Below, piece by piece: positions 21,971 to 31,015 of a stretch of 64,000 nucleotides of DNA (the stretch's first letter is position 1; every line of letters begins with the position of its first letter). The notes beneath the pieces were generated by a model. The model was not told the origin of the DNA, searched no databases, and worked only from the letters and a program-made list of their open reading frames with translations. A program made the position numbers and the translations under genes. The DNA is from CAVPJC01 sp963705155. GTDB lineage: Bacteria; Chloroflexota; Anaerolineae; Anaerolineales; UBA4823. The stretch is taken from the NCBI GenBank assembly GCA_963705155.1, contig CAVPJC010000014.1, positions 310,001 to 374,000 on the forward strand, in the 5' to 3' direction.

Positions 21971-21990
21971 GTGATTAAAGAGCCTGTCGG

Positions 21991-22971
21991 CTAATTCTTG
22001 ATTGGCGCATCGGTTGTGGTTGGGAGTTTTTCTGCCCGGGCGACCATCTTATCCTCTCCCTCCAGGTGGTGGGTCGAAAGGCGCGGGTTTAAAATTTCTT
22101 CCAGCACATTGCCCAATAAAACGCAGCCCAGGGTCACCCAAACGATTGCCAGGCCGGGAGGCAGGTAAAACCACCAGGCGTTGTTTGAAATGGCGTTTCT
22201 GTCGAACGCGAAATTAAGCATCGTACCCCAGGATGGCTGGGTAGGGTCACCTAACCCAAGAAACGCTAATCCAAATTCAACCAGGATCGCAGTAGAAAGG
22301 ATCAAGACGGTGTTCGCAACCACCAGCGGCATAATTTGGGGGATGATATGCTTGCGGATAATATGAGTGTGGCCGGCTCCGATGGCGCGGGCTCTTGCAA
22401 CGAACTGCCGCTCCTTGATGCTCAACACTTGCGAGCAAATCAACCGGGCGGTGCTTGTCCAGTACAGCAAACCGATGACCAGTACCAGGACAAGCAGGGG
22501 GGAGATTCGCAGATCGAGCTGTCTGAGCGTCGCAACCAGGATGAGCATCAAAGGCAGATCGGGAATCACGAGCAGCACGTCGGTTGTTCGCATCAACAAA
22601 TTGTCGATCCTCCCCCCGAAATATCCAGCAAAAATGCCCAACAGGCTGCCGATCGTCATGGATATGAAACCTGCCAGGAAACCCACACTCAGCGAAATGC
22701 GAGCCCCAAAAACCAGTTGAGTCCAGATATCTCGGCCGGCATCATCGGTGCCGAGAGGGCCATGCACAGAAGGTGGAGCAAATGTCATGCCGCGCCCATT
22801 TTCGTCGCGGATGGTATCCGTAGGTTGGTAGGGTGTTAAAAGCGGTGCAAAAATTGCCACGAATACAGCTGAAGCGACCAGGCAGGCGCCCAAAATGCCC
22901 ATCCGGTTTCGACGAAAAACAAACCAAAAGTCATTCAGGTTGCGTTTGAGTAGTATCCAGCGTTCGTTCAT
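21991..22971 (-). CDS. Peptide ABC transporter permease (DppC/OppC type)
   Basis: A 326-residue permease with one N-terminal span, a periplasmic loop (GPLGTDDAGRDIWTQLVFG, the DppC hallmark) and five further spans carrying the EAA-like loop RARAIGAGHTHIIRKHIIP that contacts the ATPases. ATG at 22971 is chosen over a TTG one codon earlier. It directly follows the DppB-type gene with no spacer beyond three bases. Substrate specificity lies in the binding protein, not here. Confidence 0.92.
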   Translation of the reverse strand: MNERWILLKRNLNDFWFVFRRNRMGILGACLVASAVFVAIFAPLLTPYQPTDTIRDENGRGMTFAPPSVHGPLGTDDAGRDIWTQLVFGARISLSVGFLAGFISMTIGSLLGIFAGYFGGRIDNLLMRTTDVLLVIPDLPLMLILVATLRQLDLRISPLLVLVLVIGLLYWTSTARLICSQVLSIKERQFVARARAIGAGHTHIIRKHIIPQIMPLVVANTVLILSTAILVEFGLAFLGLGDPTQPSWGTMLNFAFDRNAISNNAWWFYLPPGLAIVWVTLGCVLLGNVLEEILNPRLSTHHLEGEDKMVARAEKLPTTTDAPIKN

Positions 22972-22974
22972 CAA

Positions 22975-23952
22975 CTAATTCGCCCGCACCCGCGGATCAA
23001 GATACGTGTAAAGGATATCAGCAATCATATTTGCGATGATGACGCTGACAGCCAGTAGCAAGAAAGCTCCCTGAAGCAGCGGCAGATCCTGCTTTACAAG
23101 AGCGGTCTGGAACAGCTTGCCCAAACCGTCGTAAGAAAACACGGTTTCGATGTAAATCGCGCCTGAGACAGTAAACCCCAAATTTATTGCGATCAGAGTC
23201 ACAATGGGCAGCATGGCGTTTTTGAGAGCGTGTTTGTACATTACCTGCCAGGGGCTCAATCCTTTGGCTCTGGCTGTCAAAATGTAATCTTCTCCCAACA
23301 CCTCTAATACTGAAGAGCGCATGATGAGCATGTATTCGCCCAGGTAGAGAATGGTCAGGGTCAGGGTTGGAAGGATGAGATGGCGGGCAAGGTCTGGCAA
23401 AACCTGGTAGAGGGGTTTCCCCAGATTGGTTGGATCGACGATCCCGCCGGTTGGCAGCCCGAACCAGGTGCTGCCGGCCGCCAGTAATATAATACCGAGC
23501 CAGAAAGTCGGCATAGCCCAGGCTACCAGCGAGAACGTCAAAGCGCCGACATCGATGGCGGTCTTACGCTTCCAGCCGGCAAATAACCCCAGGGATACTC
23601 CCAGAACAATGGAAAGCGCCTGACCAAGGCTGAGCAACAGCAGGGTATTGCCCAGTTTTGCGATTAAAACCTGGCTGACCGGTTGTCGTAAGGACCAGGA
23701 AATTCCCAGGTTGCCCCGCGACCATTGACCAATCGTTGCCAGGAATTGATCCGGGAAAAGTGGCCTGTCCAGGCCGAATTGGGCGCGTAACGCTGCCTGT
23801 GTTTCAGGTGATATACGAACATTTCGCCCGATCACCGACCTGACAGGGTCGCCGGGCAGCACGCGGAACAGGAAAAAATTCAGCGTGACTACCACTGCAA
23901 GTGTGATCAGGGCAAATCCAATTTTACGGAACAGGTAGTCGCGTCTATTCAC
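22975..23952 (-). CDS. Peptide ABC transporter permease (DppB/OppB type)
   Basis: A 325-residue permease starting at GTG 23952. It begins with a TM segment and LPGDPVRSVIGR (typical DppB LPGDP motif), then LRAQFGLDRPL and the cytoplasmic EAA-like loop ILTARAKGLSPWQVMYKHALK. With the DppC-type protein it forms the membrane pore. It lies 54 bases after the substrate-binding protein gene, and that spacer contains an 11-bp hairpin (23966-23992). Confidence 0.92.
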   Translation of the reverse strand: MNRRDYLFRKIGFALITLAVVVTLNFFLFRVLPGDPVRSVIGRNVRISPETQAALRAQFGLDRPLFPDQFLATIGQWSRGNLGISWSLRQPVSQVLIAKLGNTLLLLSLGQALSIVLGVSLGLFAGWKRKTAIDVGALTFSLVAWAMPTFWLGIILLAAGSTWFGLPTGGIVDPTNLGKPLYQVLPDLARHLILPTLTLTILYLGEYMLIMRSSVLEVLGEDYILTARAKGLSPWQVMYKHALKNAMLPIVTLIAINLGFTVSGAIYIETVFSYDGLGKLFQTALVKQDLPLLQGAFLLLAVSVIIANMIADILYTYLDPRVRAN

Positions 23953-23965
23953 GGCAATCGTAGAG

Positions 23966-23992
23966 CCTCCCCACTCAACCAGAGTGGGGAGG
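23966..23992 (-). promoter_or_regulatory. Intergenic stem-loop between binding protein and permease genes
   Basis: Perfect 11-bp inverted repeat CCTCCCCACTC / GAGTGGGGAGG with a 5-base loop, GC-rich and without a following T run on the minus strand. It sits in the 54-base spacer after the substrate-binding protein stop. Such hairpins often protect upstream mRNA from 3' exonucleases, allowing the binding protein to be made in excess over the permease; a partial terminator is also possible. Confidence 0.6.
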
Positions 23993-24006
23993 TATAAGTC
24001 CAGGCT

Positions 24007-25639
24007 TTATTTGACGGGGGCGACATTTACCAGGGAAAGCGAAATTTGTATACCCAGTGGGGATTCGACAAACCCTGTGAAACGGTCTGAACGATAGGCC
24101 TGTAAAATATCTTCATACCAAAGGACTACATAAGGAAGATCGTTGAAGACCATCTCCTGCATCCGCCAGACAATCTTCTGCCTCTCGTTTTTGTCCACGG
24201 TCACCTGTTGGTCGAGATAGAGCTGATCGTACTCTGGGTTCATATAACCACTATCACTCCAACCGCCATCGACAAACTGGTCTGTGGTCATAACGGAGAG
24301 GATGAAATCCGGGTCTGGATCAGGACCCCAGCCCCAGAGAACCAGATCGTAATCGCCCGTGGGGGTAGTGGCAGCGACCAAGCTGTCGGGATCAACCGAT
24401 TCTGGTGTGGTCTTGACGCCGATTTGCTTGTACCAATCGGTCATCAGGTCAGCAACCCGCGGATAGAGCGGGTTATCGGATGGATACTGCAAACGAAATT
24501 CAAGCCGCAGGTCGCCTTTGGAACGCACGCCATCTGAACCCAGGGTATATCCGGCTGCTTCCAGGATCTCATTCGCTTTTTGCAGGTCAAAGGCATGATC
24601 CTCGATGGGGCTTTGCCAAAAACCGCCTCCCAGGGTGGGCGGAACAATGGTGACGCCAGGGCTTCCCAGCCCCTGGAGAACAATCTCTACCAGGTCTTTC
24701 TTGTTGATGGCGGTAGCCAGTGCCAGCCGTACCTGGGGATCATCCAGGGCTGGATTCTTTAACAGGCGCTGGATCATGGTTGGCGGGTACGGAATTGATG
24801 ATCAACTCTGCGAAATAGCGACCGGCGTGTTGTACGGCTTTGACGTTATCAAACGCTTTCACTGTGGCAAAAGCGCTGTTTGGGACCTCAAGAGCCATGT
24901 CGATGTCGCCAACTTTCAGGGCCTGTACGAGAGCGTCGGCATTATCAAATGTTTGAAAGATAATCTGGTCCACCTGGGGCTTGGTGCCGTGAAAATCGGC
25001 GTTAGCATCCAGGATGAGGATTCCTTTATCTTTGTCAAAAGCGTTCATCTTGAACGCACCGGTGCCTACCGGATTATCATTTGAAAAATTTTGCAAATCT
25101 TCAGCCGTTGTGAAGGCTTCAAAATCTTTCGGGTAGACTGCATACAAAAAGGATACGCGATACTCCATGTTGCCAATCGGCTGCTCGACTACGATCTTCA
25201 ATGTTTGCGGGTCGGTTGCTGTCACTTCAGAAAAACCACTGACGTAGTTCGAGATAGCCGCCCAGCCGTCTGGATCTGTCATCACGGCATTGATCGCCCA
25301 GGCCATGTCATCAGCCGTAAACGGTGTGCCGTCGTGCCATTTGACCCCTGGCTTTATTTTGAAGGTCCACGTCAGGCCGTCATCAGAATGGCTCCATTCG
25401 GAAGCCAGGTTGCCGATGTATTCACCAGTGGTATTCTCGGTTGTCAATGTTCCATAGACGAGATCGAAAATATCATAGGCTTCGGTCAGGAAGGCATAAG
25501 CCGGGTTTAATGTGTCTGGTTTGCCAAGCCAGCCAATGCGTAAAATGACCGGACCGGCAGCAGGTTCAGTCGGGGTGCAGGCCGAAAAGGCCAGCGCGGC
25601 GATACAGATCATCATGAAGGACAACTTTTTTATGGACAT
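24007..25639 (-). CDS. Peptide-type ABC transporter substrate-binding lipoprotein (frameshifted)
   Basis: About 543 residues, SBP family 5. The signal peptide ends in lipobox FSAC (Cys21). The mature part shows LNPAYAFLTEAYDIFDLVY, the family motif GVKWHDGTPFTADDM, and in the C-terminal part LATAINKKDLV and LVLWGWGPDPDP. One extra A in the run 24758-24760 splits the frame between PAPVK and NPALDDPQVR. A perfect AAGGAGG lies seven bases before the ATG, and a strong promoter is seen at 25722-25750. It captures the ligand (peptide or similar) at the outer face and leads the transporter-creatininase operon. Confidence 0.88.
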
Positions 25640-25721
25640 TTGCGCTCCTCCTTGGATAACGTGCTCTCGTTATTTAGAAGAATGATGATTATCTCCCCCC
25701 TGAATTCGCGTCCCTGCAATC

Positions 25722-25750
25722 AATATAACAAAGATGGTGTGGAGTGTCAA
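25722..25750 (-). promoter_or_regulatory. Sigma-70-type promoter for the peptide transporter operon
   Basis: On the minus strand TTGACA (25745-25750, perfect) and TATATT (25722-25727, five of six) are spaced by exactly 17 bases. It lies about 85 bases upstream of the binding-protein ATG, which itself has a perfect AAGGAGG. Together with the terminator and dyad below it accounts for most of the 366-base gene-free stretch 25640-26005. Confidence 0.7.
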
Positions 25751-25773
25751 GAAGCATGGCAAAGCAATTAAGT

Positions 25774-25807
25774 TAAAAAATAGACACCCGGATCCTTCCG
25801 GGTGTCT
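25774..25807 (-). terminator. Rho-independent terminator after the sufE-mrfAB-MFS operon
   Basis: Perfect 11-bp stem AGACACCCGGA / TCCGGGTGTCT (25782-25807) with loop TCCT, followed on the minus strand by a T-rich tract (run of six at 25775-25780). It lies about 200 bases after the MFS stop at 26006 and just upstream of the next promoter, so it should insulate the two operons. Confidence 0.8.
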
Positions 25808-25896
25808 CGGCGATGGGGTGGGTGTGAGGTTTTAGGATGAATTCTACGATAGAAGCCTCCTTGTGAACCGCACCAACTTCCGGCTACCAATTTGCT

Positions 25897-25913
25897 TGAT
25901 TGACCGTCAATCA
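25897..25913. promoter_or_regulatory. Short palindrome, possible operator
   Basis: TGATTGA-CCG-TCAATCA is a perfect 7-bp dyad with a 3-base centre, the size and style of TetR-type operators. It lies between the MFS gene end and the terminator, about 150 bases upstream of the peptide-transporter promoter. No regulator gene is adjacent, so its role is open; it could also be chance. Confidence 0.3.
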
Positions 25914-26005
25914 GTTACCTATTGATAGTTTAACATAAACAATCCATTTCTCTCCTAACAGAAATGCAATACGTAGTTTACCTTTTTGTAAATATGTAAT
26001 TAATC

Positions 26006-27250
26006 CTAAATCATTTGGCGTTGAGGATCTTTTACAAACCACTGAAATACTATAATTGTGAGGATCCCTGAAACAGCGGTGAGATAAAAAGTGGCCGAAT
26101 AACCGTAAGCATCCGCCAGCCAGCCGCCCAGGAAAGGGGCCACCATGGAACTGGGAGCGACCAGGGTATTGGCCAGTCCGATATAGGCTGGTTTTTCTTT
26201 GTCCTGTCCAAATTCCATAATCATCGCCAGGCCAACGGTCCACAAGGCGACATTACCAATGCCTGCCAGAATGAAAACCAGATAAAACCAGATCGAGGAG
26301 GGCGCCCAGGCAGATACGAGGGCGCTTGCTATGCAGGCTGCCAATCCAATCTCGATAATGTAGCGCCGGTTCCAACGATCGCCAAGCCAGCCCATCAGTG
26401 GATTGGCGATGATTTGTGTTCCAAGAAAAACGCCCGTCATCACACCCATAATTGACTCGGAAACGCCATGATGGCCTACTGCGTAAACCGTATAAAATGC
26501 AAACGCTGTGGTCGCGAATGAGAATAAAATTCTACCAACCAGAAACCATCGAAAATTGTTGTCACTTTTCAGGATAGCTAAAATTCCGTTCCAAAATGAT
26601 CCATTCCCTGCAGCTTCGGCAGGAGGAGAATTTTCAGGCTCCCGGGTCAACGCCAGGAAGGCATAGGAAACACCCATCGCGATCGAGGCAAACAAGAAGC
26701 ATAAGACATAATCAAGCGGGGAGGCAATTCTTTCCAGGATTATTCCGGCCAGCACTGCACTCACACTGGCCAGCAGGTTGGCTACCGAAGCCTGGGCTCC
26801 CAGGAAGGTGCCGCGAACATCCGATGGAATGATCTTTGCTATCATGCTCTGCCAGGGATTTGCGGCCAGACCAGCGCCGAGCCCCTGCCAGGTCAGCAAG
26901 ACGAAGGTAAAAATGAGCGCCGGTTGGATACCGATTCTGGACATGTAACCGGCAGCAACCATGAGGCCGAGAAAGGGCAGTCGTTCCTGGATGGTAAGCG
27001 CCATGACCATCGGTTTCAATTTTACCTGGCGGGAGATACGATTAGCCAGGAGCAACTGGGGCAGTTGCCACCCAACTGAATGAATCGCCGGGATTAAACC
27101 GATCAAAATGGCTGAGGCCGTCATCGTGCTGACAAACAGTGGAATTACGGTTACAAAGGAAGCAAAACCCATGGCAAAACCGAAAAAACCGCCATCCAGC
27201 AGGTTGACGATAAAGTTGTACCGTAAATTTCTAGAGATTTCAGCATTCAT
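26006..27250 (-). CDS. MFS transporter
   Basis: A 414-residue protein with about 12 hydrophobic segments in two six-helix halves joined by a hydrophilic loop (around REPENSPPAEAAGNG). MFS motif-A-like loops are RISRQVKLKP in the first half and MGWLGDRWNRRYI in the second. The ATG overlaps the mrfB stop (ATGA), making it the last gene of the sufE-ROK-mrfA-mrfB operon. The subgroup resembles uncharacterised Chloroflexota MFS exporters; the substrate is unknown. Confidence 0.85.
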   Translation of the reverse strand: MNAEISRNLRYNFIVNLLDGGFFGFAMGFASFVTVIPLFVSTMTASAILIGLIPAIHSVGWQLPQLLLANRISRQVKLKPMVMALTIQERLPFLGLMVAAGYMSRIGIQPALIFTFVLLTWQGLGAGLAANPWQSMIAKIIPSDVRGTFLGAQASVANLLASVSAVLAGIILERIASPLDYVLCFLFASIAMGVSYAFLALTREPENSPPAEAAGNGSFWNGILAILKSDNNFRWFLVGRILFSFATTAFAFYTVYAVGHHGVSESIMGVMTGVFLGTQIIANPLMGWLGDRWNRRYIIEIGLAACIASALVSAWAPSSIWFYLVFILAGIGNVALWTVGLAMIMEFGQDKEKPAYIGLANTLVAPSSMVAPFLGGWLADAYGYSATFYLTAVSGILTIIVFQWFVKDPQRQMI

Positions 27251-28467
27251 TTGTGTCTGCTAACCAGTCTTTCCAGCCGGTGGTCCAGATCGGTTTGCCA
27301 TTGCTGGCGCTCAAAATTTGTGCTGCAAACAACCGGCAGTACTGCCAGTGCGGTTTGTGTCCAGAAGATGGCTCGGTCGTAATCTCTAAGGCGATGTTCG
27401 TAAAGTTTGGCCAGCTCAACATACGCATCCAGAACCTGGAGTTTGGCGGCCTTTTCAAATAATTGAATCGCGATGTCAAGTTGATCCTGCCGCTTGTGTA
27501 TTATTGCCAGGCGCTGCAGGGCCTGGATCAGGGCTGGTTCAGAAAGCTCACGATCCAGTCCGCGCAAATATAAACCGGTGGCTGTATCAATCTCTCCAAG
27601 GTCTTCGAATAATTTCGCCAGTGCAATGATGTCTTCTCCGTGTTCGAGAGGCTGGTTGAGCGGGTCTGCCAGCAGGGCTGCTGTATGCTGAAAGAGGGCT
27701 GCCAGTGAAACGACATCCATGGCGTTATGATAGAAAACGCCTTTCAATGGCCGCGCATCTGCGCTGCGTAAATAATCGAAGTACATTTGTGGGATCATCC
27801 AGCCAGGAATATCATCCTCGGTCCGGTGGGTTTTTAACACCTGGACTTCCAGATTGCCCAGGGTCCGGCTTGGCAGCCGGTCCCGCCAAAGACGGCGGGC
27901 AAGGTGAAGCAGATCAACATGGGGTTGATCTTTAAATGGTGGTTTCCAGCCTTGAAAAGTGTAGCGGGTGTTCAGTAATGGAATATCGAATGCTTTGCCA
28001 TTGAAAGTTACAAACGCCTGACAGGGGGCGAGAAACTCCTCGAGCGCAGCCAGTTGTGCAGGTTCTTCCTGGGGGTCACGCATGAAAATCTGCAGTAAAT
28101 GAAAATGATCCGCTTCGAAACGCGCTGCGCCGATCAAGAAGGCATAGGTGCCTGTTCCGCCTGACAGACCGGTGGTTTCGGTATCAAGATACGCAAAGGA
28201 TTGCACAGGTAGATTGGCAATGCGGTCATCCTGGCACCAAGCTGCCAGTCCCCTGAGCGGCGAGGTAATGCCCAGGGTGTAATCGCCCACCTGATGATCC
28301 AGCGGGTAAATGCCGTCAACTAAAAAGGTATCTCCGAAGTGGGTCTCAACCACCTGTCCACCAAGGACTTTTTCGATCGTATTCGGGTTCGCTGGCGGGG
28401 GTTGGGGAATATCCTGGACGCCGACCTTAACACCCAGTGATTTAAGACGGTCAGAGAGAGCAGGCAT
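27247..28467 (-). CDS. mrfB: MrfB/YprB-like 3'-5' exonuclease with C-terminal TPR-like region
   Basis: 406 residues. Residues ~90-265 form an RNase H-like DEDD exonuclease: FAYLDTETTGLSGG (motif I Asp/Glu), VTFNGKAFDIPLL (motif II) and VFYHNAMDVVSLAAL (motif III with Asp). The C-terminal ~130 residues are helical repeats (AKLFEDLGEIDTATGLYL, AKLYEHRLRDYDRAIFW) resembling TPRs. It follows an MrfA-like helicase by 22 bases, the same partnership as Bacillus yprA-yprB (mrfAB), which repairs mitomycin C lesions. The ATG at 28467 gives MPALSDRLKSLG. Role by homology and context: processing of crosslinked or bulky-adduct DNA. Confidence 0.82.
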   Translation of the reverse strand: MPALSDRLKSLGVKVGVQDIPQPPPANPNTIEKVLGGQVVETHFGDTFLVDGIYPLDHQVGDYTLGITSPLRGLAAWCQDDRIANLPVQSFAYLDTETTGLSGGTGTYAFLIGAARFEADHFHLLQIFMRDPQEEPAQLAALEEFLAPCQAFVTFNGKAFDIPLLNTRYTFQGWKPPFKDQPHVDLLHLARRLWRDRLPSRTLGNLEVQVLKTHRTEDDIPGWMIPQMYFDYLRSADARPLKGVFYHNAMDVVSLAALFQHTAALLADPLNQPLEHGEDIIALAKLFEDLGEIDTATGLYLRGLDRELSEPALIQALQRLAIIHKRQDQLDIAIQLFEKAAKLQVLDAYVELAKLYEHRLRDYDRAIFWTQTALAVLPVVCSTNFERQQWQTDLDHRLERLVSRHK

Positions 28468-28489
28468 ACGCAGTAGTTTATCTCATTTC

Positions 28490-31015
28490 TTAGATTTCGG
28501 GAGCAAGTGCATTTAATATCGCAATCGTTTCGGGTTTGCTGCCGGCTCCGTTTTCGCCGCCGGGTCCGACACAGGATGGACAGCCATCGCTGCATTCGCA
28601 GGTGGTTACAAGCTGGCGTGTGCGTGCGATCAGCTCATCGTTCTGCTCGAAGAGGCGCTGGCTGAATCCTATCCCGTCGGGAATACGATCGTACAGAATG
28701 ACCGTGGGTCTTCCGCCTGACAGGGGCGATTGTGGGTCTGAATGCACGCCCAGATCGCGGGAGTCACACATTAATAACAGAGGAGCAATATGCGCCAGGG
28801 CGTAGGCTAACCCCGAGAGCCCGCTACGGACACGCACGGCAGTTTCGGCCCGGCGGTGGCAGGTCTGGCAGAGGGTGATCAGGTTATCTGGATGGTTTGC
28901 CAGCAGGTAGGCAGGTCGCCCGGGGTCTCCCTGGAAAGATCTCAGGGGCATCTTGTGATGCACGTCGTGGGCGCGGCCCTGTTCCGGCGCACCGCACACC
29001 TGGCAGCAATAACCATCCCGGGCGCGAATTGCGCCGCTTAAACGGCGCCATTCGGGGCCGTATTGGTTGGCTGCACTGTTCCAAATTCCCTGTTCCATCA
29101 AACTGGCAACCGTCTGATCGTTGAGTGCAAGCCAGTAGCCGGTCGTCAATAACTCGCCTGGCGGCAGGCTCAAATCCGACACGCCAAGGTTTTCGTGTGT
29201 AAACCATCTAACTTTGCGAAAACCTTTTAGTTGAGTTATCACCTGGATATCACCATACGTCTTCACTGCTCCGGTTGTGGTGTTTTCCTCTTTTATTTCA
29301 ACTAAATGCACGGTAGTTTCCATGCGCGGCTCAGTGTAGTAATCTGTCTCCTGGCGCTTCAGTCGGGCAAGCGACTGTTCCAAATCCAACTCTTCGACCA
29401 GGAAGGTTTGCGCTTCGTGCAGATAGATTGCGCCCGGGTGCACCATCCAGTTGGCGCTTTCACGATCTACCTCACCAATGATGGTTGGGTGTTCGTTATC
29501 GTAAATTTGCAGGAGAATCTTGCTGGTGGATGCACTTCTTAATGAGATAGTTTGTGCGGGATACTGGTCTGCCATCCAGAAATATCGCTCACCGGATCGA
29601 TGCAACGTGCCTTGCTCCTGTAGAAAATCTAAAAATTCTCGGACTCAATTCCCCGGCAAGCTGCCAAACCCCTCGCCGGGCTGGAAAGGCAGCTCGAAAG
29701 CCGAACAACGGATGTGATTAAGCAGGATGAGCAGGTTATCCGGGTTAATCAGAGCCTGTTCGGGAGAGCGTTCCAACAGGTATTCCGGATAGCGCGCCAG
29801 GTACTGATCCAGAGGATCAGCTGTAGCGACAAATACAGCCAGCGATGCGTCCTCGCCGCGCCCGGCACGCCCGGCCTGTTGCCAGGTGGCTGCAATGGTA
29901 CCCGGGTACCCGACCATCAGGGCAGCCCCCATGCCGCCGATGTCGATGCCTAATTCAAGGGCATTCGTAGCCACCACGGTGCGCACACTTCCCTGGCGAA
30001 GTCCCTCTTCGATCTCACGGCGCTGGCCTGGCAGGTAGCCCGATCGATATCCACGCACCTGGCTGGCATCCATTTTTTCCCGAAGGTAGGTTAGCAAGAT
30101 TTCAACACTGCGCCGGGATCGGGTAAAAATCAGGGTTTGGATTGAAAAAGCCGCCAGATCATCTGCCAGGCGCACACTTTCCTGCAGCGAGCTGCGGCGC
30201 AAGCCCAATTCCTGATCGACGATGGGCGGATTATAAATAAGGAAGGTCTTTTGACCTCGAGATGAGCCGTCCTCGTCAATCAGCTCGACGTTTGAATCGG
30301 TCAAACGGCCGGCCAACTCCACCGGGTTGGCGATTGTGGCTGACGTCAACACGAACTGAGGCGCTGCTCCATAAAAGGCACACAACCGCTTCAACCGCCG
30401 GAGGACATTGCTCACGTGTGATCCAAAAACACCTCGATAGGCGTGCATTTCGTCTATGACAATATAATGCAGGTTATGCAGAAATTCAGCCCAGGATGTG
30501 TGGTGCGGCAAAATGCCGGTGTGCAGCATGTCTGGGTTGGTGATGACCAGCCGCGCCCGGCTTCGGATTGCGGCGCGGTCTCGCGCCGGTGTGTCGCCAT
30601 CATACACACTATAGGCAGCGTGAGGCAGCTCGGGATTGGCCAGCCAAAAAGAACGCAGGCTGGCGAGCTGGTCTTGGGCCAGGGCTTTGGTTGGGAAGAT
30701 GTACAGGGCACGCGCTTCAGGTTGGGTGAGAAGTCGGTTGAGGACGGGCAGGTTGTAGCACAGGGTTTTACCGCTGGCTGTGCCGGTTACAATGACAACA
30801 TGCCGGCCGGCTTAAATCAGGTCCCACGCCAGACCCTGGTGTGTGTACAACGCATGAATGCCACGCTGCATCAACGCCGCGGCGAGACCCGGATGCATCC
30901 CAGCTGGAAACGGCGTATATCTGGCTTTCCGGAACGGCAGATCTTTCCAGGCAACGATATTTCCGCTGATACCCGGTTCTGCACGCCAGTGATTGAGAAG
31001 TTTATTCAGCGACAT
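28490..31015 (-). CDS. mrfA: MrfA/YprA-like DEAD/DEAH helicase with embedded HNH domain (two in-frame stops)
   Basis: An 841-codon frame from ATG 31015, interrupted by TAA at 30812-30814 and TGA at 29645-29647 but never frameshifted. Domains in order: N-terminal YTHQGLAWDLI (Q-motif region), Walker A TGTASGKT, IVIDEMHAY (DEAH-type motif II), LTSATIANP (motif III), QQAGRAGRG (motif VI), a beta-rich region, an HNH segment (RDGYCCQVCG, HDVHHKMPL, NLITLCQTCH; about 28850-29020) and the C-terminal four-Cys DUF1998/MZB site CECSDGCPSC. Both stops are single C-to-T steps from sense codons (CAA, CGA). MrfA is a 3'-5' helicase of DNA repair. Read as given, the gene is broken; conservation after each stop suggests error or very recent loss. 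Confidence 0.75.
28850..29020 (-). other. HNH/zinc-type nuclease motif inside mrfA
   Basis: Within the mrfA frame, just before the DUF1998-type zinc domain, sits a segment with CxxC (CQVC), a His pair (VHHKMP), an Asn (DNLITL) and a second CxxC (CQTCH): the layout of McrA-type HNH nucleases. B. subtilis MrfA lacks it as far as I know. The metal- and catalysis-related residues look intact. Confidence 0.7.

Noticed and set aside
25911..26243. Minus-strand frame of 110 codons beyond the MFS end
   Set aside because: It overlaps the MFS gene in another frame and its sequence lacks domain features; the remaining part covers the non-coding spacer with the terminator and dyad.
28850..29020. HNH segment as an inserted homing endonuclease or intein
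   Set aside because: It is about 57 residues, in frame, with no splice junction motifs, and the host domain continues smoothly; an integral domain is more likely.
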